From contig CAIUQV010000386.1 of NCBI GenBank assembly GCA_903901375.1, forward strand, positions 1 to 28,556: 28,556 nt of DNA, in the 5' to 3' direction. Of the stretch, positions 6,977 to 14,413 are shown one piece after another (the stretch's first letter is position 1; each line of letters opens with the position of its first letter). The translations under genes were made by a program, and so were the position numbers. Below the pieces are notes generated by a model. It was not told the origin of the DNA. It ran no database searches and saw only the letters and a program-made list of their open reading frames with translations. The DNA is from an uncultured Ignavibacteriota bacterium. GTDB lineage: Bacteria; Bacteroidota; Ignavibacteria; Tepidaquicellales; Tepidaquicellaceae.

Positions 6977-7065
6977 CAAGAGCGGGGAACGTTGTTGGCA
7001 GGTATAAGAGTAAAGTAAAGCCAGAATCCGAAGAGATAATGACGGCGGTAGAGAAGCTGCCGTAG
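6965..7065 (+). pseudogene. Remnant of a second glutathione peroxidase gene (3' end only), DR2
   Basis: The plus strand from 6991 reads V-V-G-R-Y-K-S-K-V-K-P-E-S-E-E-I-M-T-A-V-E-K-L-P-stop, against I-V-G-R-Y...V-E-K-L-L-stop in the intact gpx. Identity is 65 of 69 nt over 6997-7065. Two single-base insertions near 6974 and 6984-6986 break the frame upstream. Nothing resembling the first five-sixths of gpx is present before it; the ATPase ORF occupies that place, and its own stop (TGA, 6974-6976) is inside the repeat. Confidence 0.88.
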
Positions 7066-7367
7066 CAGATTGTCTCAAATTCGTGTTTTTTATGGCTTTG
7101 TTGCTGCAACGTGACTTGCAATTTTTAATATTAGCAACGAAAAAGTTCTTCATTAATACATAATAATAGGTTACAAATATAAGACATTTTTTGACCTAAT
7201 AGCTATTGAAATAAAACGCAGGCATAATGCAGGTATAATGGAGTCATAACGCACTCAAGAAGAAAAAAAGGGTGTAGATTGACGGTTTTAATAACAAATA
7301 CTAACTTAAAAGCAGAAAAGGGGAAGCAGAAGTAAGGCTTAAGCTATTAATTTTATAAGATTTAACG
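7066..7367. other. Gene-free stretch between the gpx remnant and the OTC terminator
   Basis: About 300 bp of AT-rich sequence with stops in all frames on the plus strand. It holds the 11-bp direct repeats at 7218-7250 and a minus-strand TATATTTG (7174-7181) that could be a promoter firing toward the ATPase as antisense, but such matches occur by chance in AT-rich DNA. No RNA gene or protein family was recognised. Confidence 0.6.
7218..7250. repeat. Three 11-bp direct repeats (iteron-like)
   Basis: Units GCAGGCATAAT (7218-7228), GCAGGTATAAT (7229-7239) and GGAGTCATAAC (7240-7250) are head to tail with no spacer. Units 1 and 2 differ at one base, unit 3 at three or four. The 11-bp period is close to one helical turn. 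Confidence 0.6.
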
Positions 7368-7390
7368 AAAAAGGCGGAAGTCAATCCGCC
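7368..7390 (-). terminator. Intrinsic terminator of the ornithine carbamoyltransferase gene
   Basis: On the minus strand GGCGGA (7390-7385) pairs with TCCGCC (7378-7373) over a 6-nt loop and runs into T5 (7372-7368). Confidence 0.85.
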
Positions 7391-7423
7391 CTTCGGTTTA
7401 TGTATATTGTATTATTATATGTA

Positions 7424-8425
7424 TTAGTCTGCAAGTGATGCAACCATAACAGCTTTGATGGTATGCATACGGTTTTCGGCTTCGTCGAAAACGACGGAGG
7501 CTTCGGATTCAAAAACGTCTTCTGTGACTTCGAGACCGTTTAGTCCGTATTTCTGGAAGATTTCTTCGCCGACTTTTGTTTCGCGATTATGGAATGCCGG
7601 GAGACAGTGCAGGAATTTTGTTTTTGGATTTCCTGTAGCTGACATTAATTCTTTATTTACCTGGTAAGGTTTTAAGAGTTTAATTCTTTCTTCCCATTTG
7701 TCCGCTGTTTCGCCCATCGAGAGCCATACATCTGTGTAAATAAAGTCAACGCCTTTAACTGCTTCGGCAGGGTTATCTGTGATAGTAAGTTTTCCGCCTG
7801 ATTTCTGGGCAAATTCTTTTGCCATTTTCTGAACTTCTGCATCCGGCCATAGACTTTTTGGTCCGCAGATTCTAACGTCCATTCCCATTATACAGCCATC
7901 GACGGTTAGCGTGTTACCCATATTTGAACGAGTATCACCAATATAACAGTAGCTAATCTGGTGGAGTGGTTTATCTGAGTGTTCCAGCATTGTCAGAAAG
8001 TCTGCGAGTGCCTGTGTGGGATGCCATTCATCTGTAAGTCCGTTGTAAACGGGAACGCCGGCATATTCGGCAAGTTCTTCAACTATTGTTTGTCCATATC
8101 CGCGGTATTCGATTGCGTCGTACATTCTTCCGAGAACACGGGCGGTATCCTTCATAGATTCTTTTTGTCCGATTTGTGAGCCCGACGGTCCGAGGTATGT
8201 TACCTGAGCGCCCTGGTCGAAAGCGGCAACTTCAAAAGCACAACGTGTACGCGTCGAAGCTTTCTCGAAAATAAGTGCAATGTTTTTTCCTTTTAAATGC
8301 TGCTGCTCTGTTTTTGCATACTTGGCTCTTTTAAGGTCTCGTGAAAGGTCAAGCAGAAAATTAATTTCTTTCTGAGATAAGTCAGCAAGTTTAAGTAAGT
8401 GTCTGTTTCGTAAATTAAACGGCAT
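7424..8425 (-). CDS. argF: Ornithine carbamoyltransferase, 333 aa
   Basis: Makes citrulline from ornithine and carbamoyl phosphate (arginine synthesis), or the reverse in the arginine deiminase route. The carbamoyl-phosphate loop STRTR is at 57-61, HPTQ at 135-138, the ornithine-binding SMG loop at 236-238 and HCLP at 273-276. These are canonical for true OTC, unlike the acetyl- or succinyl-ornithine enzymes found in some Bacteroidota. Overall the protein resembles the E. coli ArgF/ArgI and Pseudomonas ArcB branch (for example LIFEKASTRTRCAFEVAA). It stands alone: no other arg or arc gene is near, so anabolic versus catabolic use cannot be decided and arcB is a valid alternative name. A likely -7 element lies at 8465-8472 and a terminator at 7368-7390. 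Confidence 0.95.
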   Translation of the reverse strand: MPFNLRNRHLLKLADLSQKEINFLLDLSRDLKRAKYAKTEQQHLKGKNIALIFEKASTRTRCAFEVAAFDQGAQVTYLGPSGSQIGQKESMKDTARVLGRMYDAIEYRGYGQTIVEELAEYAGVPVYNGLTDEWHPTQALADFLTMLEHSDKPLHQISYCYIGDTRSNMGNTLTVDGCIMGMDVRICGPKSLWPDAEVQKMAKEFAQKSGGKLTITDNPAEAVKGVDFIYTDVWLSMGETADKWEERIKLLKPYQVNKELMSATGNPKTKFLHCLPAFHNRETKVGEEIFQKYGLNGLEVTEDVFESEASVVFDEAENRMHTIKAVMVASLAD

Positions 8426-8464
8426 AAAATATTTTTAAGTTTTGTAATTCTTCTGAATTGAGTA

Positions 8465-8472
8465 CAAATATA
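8465..8472 (-). promoter_or_regulatory. Candidate -7 promoter element TATATTTG for argF
   Basis: Exact TAnnTTTG match on the minus strand, 39 bp before the argF start, giving a leader of roughly 30 nt. No convincing -33 TTTG partner was found. Confidence 0.4.
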
Positions 8473-8630
8473 CTAATATTAAAACGGGGATTAAAGTGAG
8501 AAAGATTTTGATATTTTTAAATTCTGAACTAACAAGAAGGCTTATATTATTTCCATTGGTTTGATGTCATTGTTATTTTTCTGCAGTATTCATAAATTCC
8601 ACAATTACAATAATTTTTAAACTACACTGG

Positions 8631-9443
8631 ATGAACGACAAAGAGTTTTTAAAGAAACAGTATAAGAATATTCTAGTTTCAGAGTTGGAAAACGAAAAGG
8701 GTTTAAATGTTTGCCAGATACAGATTAACAGGCCTAATGCAATGAACGCTCTGAACATAGAGTTGATGGGTGAGATTGCGGAGGTTCTTTTTGCGGTGGA
8801 TAAAAATGAAGATTTCGGATGTAGTGTTATTACCGGTAACGAAAAAGCTTTTGCAGCAGGGGCAGACATTAAAGAAATGGCTGATGCAAATGCAGTAGAA
8901 ATATACTACAGGGAAATGTTTGCTTCATGGGACAGGATAAGGGGCTTTAAAAAACCTTTTATTGCGGCAGTCAGCGGATTTGCACTTGGCGGAGGATGTG
9001 AGCTTGCGATGTTATGCGATATGATAGTTGCTGCAAAGTCTTCAAAATTCGGACAGCCGGAAGTGAACCTGGGCGTTATTCCGGGTGCCGGCGGAACACA
9101 GAGATTAACACGGGCTGTTGGCAAAGCAAGAGCGATGGAAATAATTCTTACAGGAAGAATGGTTGACGCAGATGAAATGTATCAGGCGGGACTTATCACA
9201 AAATTATCCGATGACGACAAATACCTTAATGATGCTACCGCAATAGCAAAAACAATCTGTACGAAATCCCCCCTTGCTGTTCAGCTTGCAAAAGAAAGTA
9301 TTCTGCGCTCTTTTGATACAACTATAGAATCGGGAATAGACTTTGAGAGAAAGAATTTCTATCTTTTATTTGCTTCTGAGGACAAGATGGAGGGAATGAA
9401 GGCCTTCGTTGAAAAACGCAAACCAACCTGGAAAGGAAAATAA
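8631..9443 (+). CDS. Enoyl-CoA hydratase/isomerase (crotonase) family, 270 aa
   Basis: Hydrates trans-2-enoyl-CoA thioesters to 3-hydroxyacyl-CoA in fatty-acid or amino-acid breakdown. The oxyanion-hole segment AAGADIKEM is at 75-83. The two catalytic glutamates of true hydratases are both present: Glu124 (ALGGGCELAM) and Glu144 (GQPEVNLGVIPGAGGTQ). N-terminal INRPNAMNALN (32-42) is the usual first strand-turn. Length is normal; about 10 extra residues precede the domain. The start gives the expected N-terminus but has no Shine-Dalgarno. The next gene begins 3 nt after the stop, so the two are probably one transcript. Chain-length specificity cannot be read from sequence. Confidence 0.93.
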   Translation: MNDKEFLKKQYKNILVSELENEKGLNVCQIQINRPNAMNALNIELMGEIAEVLFAVDKNEDFGCSVITGNEKAFAAGADIKEMADANAVEIYYREMFASWDRIRGFKKPFIAAVSGFALGGGCELAMLCDMIVAAKSSKFGQPEVNLGVIPGAGGTQRLTRAVGKARAMEIILTGRMVDADEMYQAGLITKLSDDDKYLNDATAIAKTICTKSPLAVQLAKESILRSFDTTIESGIDFERKNFYLLFASEDKMEGMKAFVEKRKPTWKGK

Positions 9444-9446
9444 AAT

Positions 9447-11078
9447 TTGAGAGGATACTATATTTTAAAGAATTATTCAGTTGTATTTTTCTTCTTTCTC
9501 TTTTTGGCATCAACATATGCGCAGGAAATAAAAACACAGGAAACAGTTAAGCCCTCACCTTTGCTGGAAAAAAAAGATGACGATCTTAATGCCGAACAAA
9601 TAATCGAACAAAATAAATCAGCACTTGTTTCTGTGTGGTACCATACGGACAGCTATTACAGTTATTATTATTACTCAACACCTAAAGATACCACTCTCTT
9701 AAGCGGAAGCGGATTTATTTTTGATTCAAAGGGTTTTGTAGGAACTAACTACCATGTAATAGACGGGTTTGACAGTCTGATGATTAAGACTTCAGACGGA
9801 AATTTTTATAATGCTGAATTAATATTCGTAGACGAGAAAAACGATATAGCAATTTTAAGAATAATAAATGAGGACAACCTTGTTTTCCCTGTTGTGAAAA
9901 TCGGTAATTCGGACTTACCAAGGGTTGGGCAGAACGTATATGCTATAGGTTCTCCGCTTGGTTTTGAGTATACGATTTCCGAGGGAATAATTGCGGCGCT
10001 AAGAGAGAATGAAAAGGTTTCTTTTAACGACCCGGCAACATATGCTTTGGTAGAAAAAACATTTGATAAAGTTATACAAATAACAGCCGCAATATCTCCG
10101 GGCAACAGCGGCGGGGCATTGTTTAACGGCAAAGGTGAGGTGATAGGTATTACGACTTATTCCTACGGATTTTACGGCAACTTAAATTTTGCGATAGCAA
10201 TAAACAGCTTTTCAAAACTACGCAGTACGATTGATTTTGCTACTCTTGACAAGGATGAAACTTTTCTTGCAAAAAAGAAGGATAATCTTTTTAAGAATAA
10301 TTTCAGGCTTGCAGAATCATTCAAATCAAAGCTGTATTCGAACTGGTTTTATACAAAACAACGTGACACGATGAAAGTTTATGACACAATGATAGTAAAA
10401 CAGGATTCGCTTAACAAAGTAAACTTTTCAAAAGCGGAAAACTACTTTAATATGTGCATAGAAATGCAGCCTGATACTTTTTATATTTATCAAAGCCTGA
10501 TGGATATGTATATTTACACTGAAAACTTTAATAAGGCTGAACCCCTGTACGGAAAGATAAAAGATAAATTTACGTCTGACAGTCTGTTAAACACATTTTC
10601 ATCATCTTTGGCAATGGCATACTCAACTTCCAAAGATTATAAAAAGGCCTTGGTTTTTTATGAAAAGCTGCAGAAGAAAGATTCTAATGATGTTTACGTT
10701 CTTTATCAGATTGCAGACCTTTACGGAAAACAAAAAGACATAAAGAAGTCAGAAGAGGTATACAGAAAAATTATCAAGATAGACCCTGCTTATATTATGG
10801 GATACATACAGCTGGGTAAATTGTATTATGAACAGAAGGATTTTAAGTCGGCCAAGAAGTACCTTGGAATTGCGATGGAAAAAACGATGGCAGAAGAATA
10901 TTCATACGGCAACTATCTTGATTTACATTATTACCGCGGAATGATAGCCGTTGCCGAAGGAAGAAAATTAGATGCGCTGATGTGTTACATTGATATTAAG
11001 AGCACATATACATACACAAAGGAAGAAAACGAGAAAAAGTTAGGGCTTTATAAGGCAATTAAAAAAATGGAAGAATAA
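9447..11078 (+). CDS. Secreted trypsin-like serine protease with C-terminal TPR repeats, 543 aa
   Basis: Signal peptide 1-26 (FFFFLFLASTYA, then QE). A DegP/HtrA-like trypsin domain occupies about residues 50-265 with the full triad: His103 (GTNYHVI), Asp133 (EKNDIAIL) and Ser221 (SPGNSGGAL). Instead of PDZ domains the C-terminal half (about 325-540) is a run of TPR-like helical pairs such as KALVFYEKLQKKDSNDVYVL. This suggests a periplasmic protease that recognises partners through TPRs. The only start that gives the signal peptide is TTG at 9447; no ATG or GTG is available before it, and an AGGA lies about 10 nt upstream. It begins 3 nt after the enoyl-CoA hydratase stop, so translational coupling is likely. 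Confidence 0.9.
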   Translation: MRGYYILKNYSVVFFFFLFLASTYAQEIKTQETVKPSPLLEKKDDDLNAEQIIEQNKSALVSVWYHTDSYYSYYYYSTPKDTTLLSGSGFIFDSKGFVGTNYHVIDGFDSLMIKTSDGNFYNAELIFVDEKNDIAILRIINEDNLVFPVVKIGNSDLPRVGQNVYAIGSPLGFEYTISEGIIAALRENEKVSFNDPATYALVEKTFDKVIQITAAISPGNSGGALFNGKGEVIGITTYSYGFYGNLNFAIAINSFSKLRSTIDFATLDKDETFLAKKKDNLFKNNFRLAESFKSKLYSNWFYTKQRDTMKVYDTMIVKQDSLNKVNFSKAENYFNMCIEMQPDTFYIYQSLMDMYIYTENFNKAEPLYGKIKDKFTSDSLLNTFSSSLAMAYSTSKDYKKALVFYEKLQKKDSNDVYVLYQIADLYGKQKDIKKSEEVYRKIIKIDPAYIMGYIQLGKLYYEQKDFKSAKKYLGIAMEKTMAEEYSYGNYLDLHYYRGMIAVAEGRKLDALMCYIDIKSTYTYTKEENEKKLGLYKAIKKMEE

Positions 11079-11111
11079 TATTAAATTAAGGTAAATATAA
11101 AATCACTCAAT

Positions 11112-12869
11112 ATGATTAAAAATTATGATGTCGTTATTATCGGTGCAGGAGGAGCAGGACTTCGTGCGGCGGTAGAAATCCCCAAGGAATATTCCTGCGC
11201 AGTACTGTCAAAAGTATTTCCTCCTAGGTCACACACAGGAACAGCCCAGGGAGGTGTATGTGCAGCACTTGCAAACGAAGAAGAGGACAGCTGGGAAAAT
11301 CACGCATTTGATACCGTTAAGGGAAGTGATTATCTTGGAGATCAGGATTCAATAGAAACAATGTGCAAGGACGCGATCCGTGCAATAATTGAACTTGAAC
11401 ATATGGGCCTGCCATTTTCAAGAACACCCGAGGGCAAAATTGCACAAAGAAAGTTTGGCGGACACACAAAACCTGCAGATCCGAACGATCCATACGGTAA
11501 GCGCGTACCTGTAAACCGTGCCTGCTATTCGGCAGACAGAACGGGTCACGTTATGCTTCAGACGTTGTTTGAAAACTGCATAAAGAATCAGGTAGATTTT
11601 TATTCAGAGTATTTTGTAACAGATATTATTTTAGAAGGAAAAGTATGCAAGGGTGTGGTTGCTTTTAATATTGCAACTGGTGAAGTTACTATGTTTCATG
11701 CTAAAGCGGTAATGTTTGCAACGGGCGGATACGGAAGGGTTTTCAGAATCACATCAAATGCACACGTCGGAACGGGTGACGGAACGGGATTGATTTATAA
11801 AAACGGATTGCCGCTTGAAGATATGGAATTCTTTCAGTTTCATCCGACAGGATTGTGGAAGCTTGGAATTCTTGTCAGCGAGGCAGCAAGAGGCGAGGGC
11901 GGTATACTGAAGAATAAAGATGGTGAAAGGTTTATGCAGCGTTATGCACCAACGGTAATGGATTTAGCTCCAAGAGACATGGTATCAAGAGCAATAATTT
12001 CGGAAATCCGAGAAGGTCGCGGAATACTGGGAAGCGACGGCACACATTATGTGAATCTTGATGTATCACATCTTGGGAAAAAAGTTATAGACGAAAAACT
12101 TCCTGAGATAACCGGATTTGCGAGAACCTACTTAGGCGTTGAACCGACAAAAGAGCCTATTCCTATTCAGCCGACTGCACACTATGCAATGGGTGGAATT
12201 CCAACTGATGTTGACTGCAGAGTACTTGCTGATGAGAAAGGAACAGTCGTTCAAGGACTATATGCGGCAGGAGAGTGTGCCTGTGTTTCTGTACATGGCG
12301 GAAACAGACTTGGAACAAATTCACTTCTTGACATAGTTGTGTTTGGCAGAAGAGGCGGTAAGGCAATTGTTGATTTTCTTAAGACTGCGGAATTTTCAGA
12401 GATTACTTCCAGCCCCGAAGAAAAAACCAAACAAAAAATCAAGAATGTTCTTGCTAATACTGGTAACGAGAAGGTTTATGCTTTAAGAACAGAACTTCAG
12501 GAATGGATGATGGACAAATGCGGAATATTCAGAAACGAAGCTGATTTAAAATCGATGATAGCGAAACTTGGCGAACTAAAAGAAAGATTCAAAAACATAT
12601 CTGTTCAGGACAAAGGGCTTGCTTTCAATACGGATTTAATGGAAGCAATTGAGCTTGAAAACTTATTGTTCAATGCAGAAGCCACAGTTTACAGCGCCTT
12701 AAACAGAAATGAAAGCCGCGGAGCACACACAAGGGAAGATTTTCCTGCAAGAGACGACGTGAACTGGATGAACCATACATTTATTTTCAAGAATGATGAA
12801 GGTGATCCAAAGATAACAAAGAAACCCGTTGTGGTTACAAAGTATAAACCAATGGAGAGAAAATATTAA
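11112..12869 (+). CDS. sdhA: Succinate dehydrogenase/fumarate reductase flavoprotein subunit
   Basis: Oxidises succinate to fumarate (or the reverse) on covalent FAD. The dinucleotide-binding GAGGAG is at 11-16; His41 in RSHTGTAQGG is the residue to which FAD is attached in the family. Active-site residues His244 (FQFHPTGL), Arg260 (EAARGEGG) and His357 (HYAMGGIPTD) are present, as is NRLGTNSLLD. Length 585 aa is normal. TAA and the next ATG overlap by one base (TAATG at 12867-12871), which couples it to the secreted protein that separates it from sdhB. No sdhC or sdhD anchor lies upstream. The direction in vivo depends on the quinone and cannot be told here, though the paired SdhB is of the SDH type. 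Confidence 0.97.
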   Translation: MIKNYDVVIIGAGGAGLRAAVEIPKEYSCAVLSKVFPPRSHTGTAQGGVCAALANEEEDSWENHAFDTVKGSDYLGDQDSIETMCKDAIRAIIELEHMGLPFSRTPEGKIAQRKFGGHTKPADPNDPYGKRVPVNRACYSADRTGHVMLQTLFENCIKNQVDFYSEYFVTDIILEGKVCKGVVAFNIATGEVTMFHAKAVMFATGGYGRVFRITSNAHVGTGDGTGLIYKNGLPLEDMEFFQFHPTGLWKLGILVSEAARGEGGILKNKDGERFMQRYAPTVMDLAPRDMVSRAIISEIREGRGILGSDGTHYVNLDVSHLGKKVIDEKLPEITGFARTYLGVEPTKEPIPIQPTAHYAMGGIPTDVDCRVLADEKGTVVQGLYAAGECACVSVHGGNRLGTNSLLDIVVFGRRGGKAIVDFLKTAEFSEITSSPEEKTKQKIKNVLANTGNEKVYALRTELQEWMMDKCGIFRNEADLKSMIAKLGELKERFKNISVQDKGLAFNTDLMEAIELENLLFNAEATVYSALNRNESRGAHTREDFPARDDVNWMNHTFIFKNDEGDPKITKKPVVVTKYKPMERKY

Positions 12870-13648
12870 TGAAAAATGTTTTCTTAATCGTAACTTTGAT
12901 GTTTATATTTTCGTCGGGTCTTTTTGCTCAATGGGGAAGGGATATTGATACAACAATAGCAGGTGCAAGATTTGTTGCAAAGTATGATACAACAAATTTT
13001 GAGACAAAACTTACTATAACAAAAGATAAGAATAAAATACACGAATCAATATTTCTCGACAACATTTTTGATATCTCGCTTGAGCAATTTCAGCCAAACG
13101 GAAATAAGTACTATTTGTTTCAGTTGTATTCCGGCGGAGCGCATTGCTGCTCTTCACTTTTAATAACCGAAATAAATAATAATAAATTTGTCATACTCGA
13201 TACAGGTTTCTACGGTAATTCCGGATATGTTATTGAAGACCTAAATAAAGACGGAACAAAAGAAATAGTATCAGGAAACGACATGTTTGCTTATGCGTTT
13301 ACAAATTACTCTGAAACACGTTTCCCACTCAGAGTAGATAAATTTGAAAACGGAAAACTCACAGATATAACCAGCAAGTTTAAAGACGACTTAATAATGG
13401 AAGTGGGTTATTTTGAAGAAGACCTTAACGAGATTATTAAAGCCGGATTTGAATGTCCAGAAACAGAAGATGAGGATACATTCAACACTGATGCGGGAAG
13501 TGTGAAAACAATACTTGCCGCTATAGTAGCTGATTATTATTCGCTTGGACAGGTTGACAGGGGTTATGATTTAGTAAACAAAGTTTATAAATGTAAGGAT
13601 GTAGATAAATACATAAAAATTTTAAAAGAAGATTTTAAATTAAAATAA
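12869..13648 (+). CDS. Secreted protein of unknown function inside the sdh operon, 259 aa
   Basis: Signal peptide 1-20 (FIFSSGLFA, then QW). The mature part is beta-rich with a YSGGAHCCSS motif (His92-Cys93-Cys94), seen in assorted secreted proteins, and an Asp-rich turn DLNKDGTKEIV (Asp124-Asp128) like the calcium loops of VCBS/FG-GAP repeats. The C-terminal 60 residues look helical (YDLVNKVYKCKDVDKYIK). It has no transmembrane segment beyond the signal, so it is not an SdhC-type anchor. Its start overlaps the sdhA stop by one base and its stop is one base before the sdhB start, so it is translated with the enzyme. I do not recognise a named family. Confidence 0.85.
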   Translation: MKNVFLIVTLMFIFSSGLFAQWGRDIDTTIAGARFVAKYDTTNFETKLTITKDKNKIHESIFLDNIFDISLEQFQPNGNKYYLFQLYSGGAHCCSSLLITEINNNKFVILDTGFYGNSGYVIEDLNKDGTKEIVSGNDMFAYAFTNYSETRFPLRVDKFENGKLTDITSKFKDDLIMEVGYFEEDLNEIIKAGFECPETEDEDTFNTDAGSVKTILAAIVADYYSLGQVDRGYDLVNKVYKCKDVDKYIKILKEDFKLK

Positions 13649-13649
13649 T

Positions 13650-14360
13650 ATGGATATAAGACTAAAAATTCTTCGTTACAATCCGGAAAAAGACGACAAG
13701 CCTTATTTTCAGGATTTCACCGTGCAGAACGTAAGTCCTGACTGGCGTTTACTTGACGTACTTCACGAAATAAAATGGAAGATGGACGGAACACTTACAT
13801 TCCGCCGCTCTTGTGCACACGGGATTTGCGGTAGTGACGGGATAAAAGTAAACGGAAAGAACCGTCTTGCCTGTTCGCTTCTTCTTAAAGATATGAATAT
13901 GAGCAAGACAATTGTTATAGAACCGCTACCTTCGCTACCAATAATAAAGGATCTTGTTGTAGATATGACAAGCTTCTTTGCAAAGTATGAAGTTATAAAA
14001 CCATACCTGATATCCAAGACTCCGCCACCGCCAAACAGCGAAAGACTTCAGTCGAATGATGATGCTGAAAAACTGTTCGAATCGGCAAAGTGCATACTGT
14101 GCGGATGCTGCACTACCTCCTGTCCTTCTACCTGGACAAACGAAAACTACATCGGGCCTGCGGCACTTCTGAAGACATACAGGTTTGCTTTTGATACGCG
14201 CGATGACGGAGGAGATGAACGTCTTGATATTATTGATAACCCCGACGGAATATGGCGCTGTCATACAATCTTTAACTGTATAGAAACATGTCCAAAAGAA
14301 ATTAATATAACCTGGCATATTTCACAATTAAAGAAAAGAATTTCTACAAAAGAACTATAA
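13650..14360 (+). CDS. sdhB: Succinate dehydrogenase/fumarate reductase iron-sulfur subunit
   Basis: Passes electrons from SdhA flavin through three Fe-S clusters to quinone. [2Fe-2S] ligands: Cys55, Cys60, Asp63, Cys75, the same numbers as in E. coli SdhB, including Asp in place of Cys, an SDH trait. The ferredoxin-like domain has CILCGCCTTSCPS (Cys148, 151, 154, 158) and CHTIFNCIETCPKE (Cys204, 210, 214), which carry the [4Fe-4S] and [3Fe-4S] clusters. Length 236 aa is normal. It starts one base after the secreted protein and is closed by a strong terminator at 14378-14403. A membrane anchor subunit must be encoded elsewhere if the complex is standard. Confidence 0.97.
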   Translation: MDIRLKILRYNPEKDDKPYFQDFTVQNVSPDWRLLDVLHEIKWKMDGTLTFRRSCAHGICGSDGIKVNGKNRLACSLLLKDMNMSKTIVIEPLPSLPIIKDLVVDMTSFFAKYEVIKPYLISKTPPPPNSERLQSNDDAEKLFESAKCILCGCCTTSCPSTWTNENYIGPAALLKTYRFAFDTRDDGGDERLDIIDNPDGIWRCHTIFNCIETCPKEINITWHISQLKKRISTKEL

Positions 14361-14377
14361 TCGTTACTTACTAATAA

Positions 14378-14403
14378 ACAAAAGGGGCCAAGGCCCCTTT
14401 TGT
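14378..14403. terminator. Bidirectional terminator between sdhB and the RND pump gene
   Basis: ACAAAAGGGGCC (14378-14389) pairs perfectly with 14392-14403, with A- and T-runs on both flanks, between convergent genes. Confidence 0.88.
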
Positions 14404-14413
14404 GTTTATGCTT

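Noticed and set aside
5614..7065. ATPase cassette as a transposon or insertion sequence
   Set aside because: No transposase, no terminal inverted repeats at both ends, and the flanking repeats are about 100 nt of gene sequence, not a short target duplication.
6824..7153. Minus-strand frame of 109 codons covering the ATPase end and gpx remnant, with TATATTTG upstream at 7174-7181
   Set aside because: It is antisense to two recognisable coding sequences and low in complexity. The 6 fixed bases of the promoter motif are expected many times by chance in this AT-rich DNA. An antisense RNA remains possible but is not supported.
8440..8460. AATTC-TTCT-GAATT near the argF start as an ArgR box
   Set aside because: The arms are in the wrong order for the known ARG box (TGAAT...ATTCA) and only five bases long.
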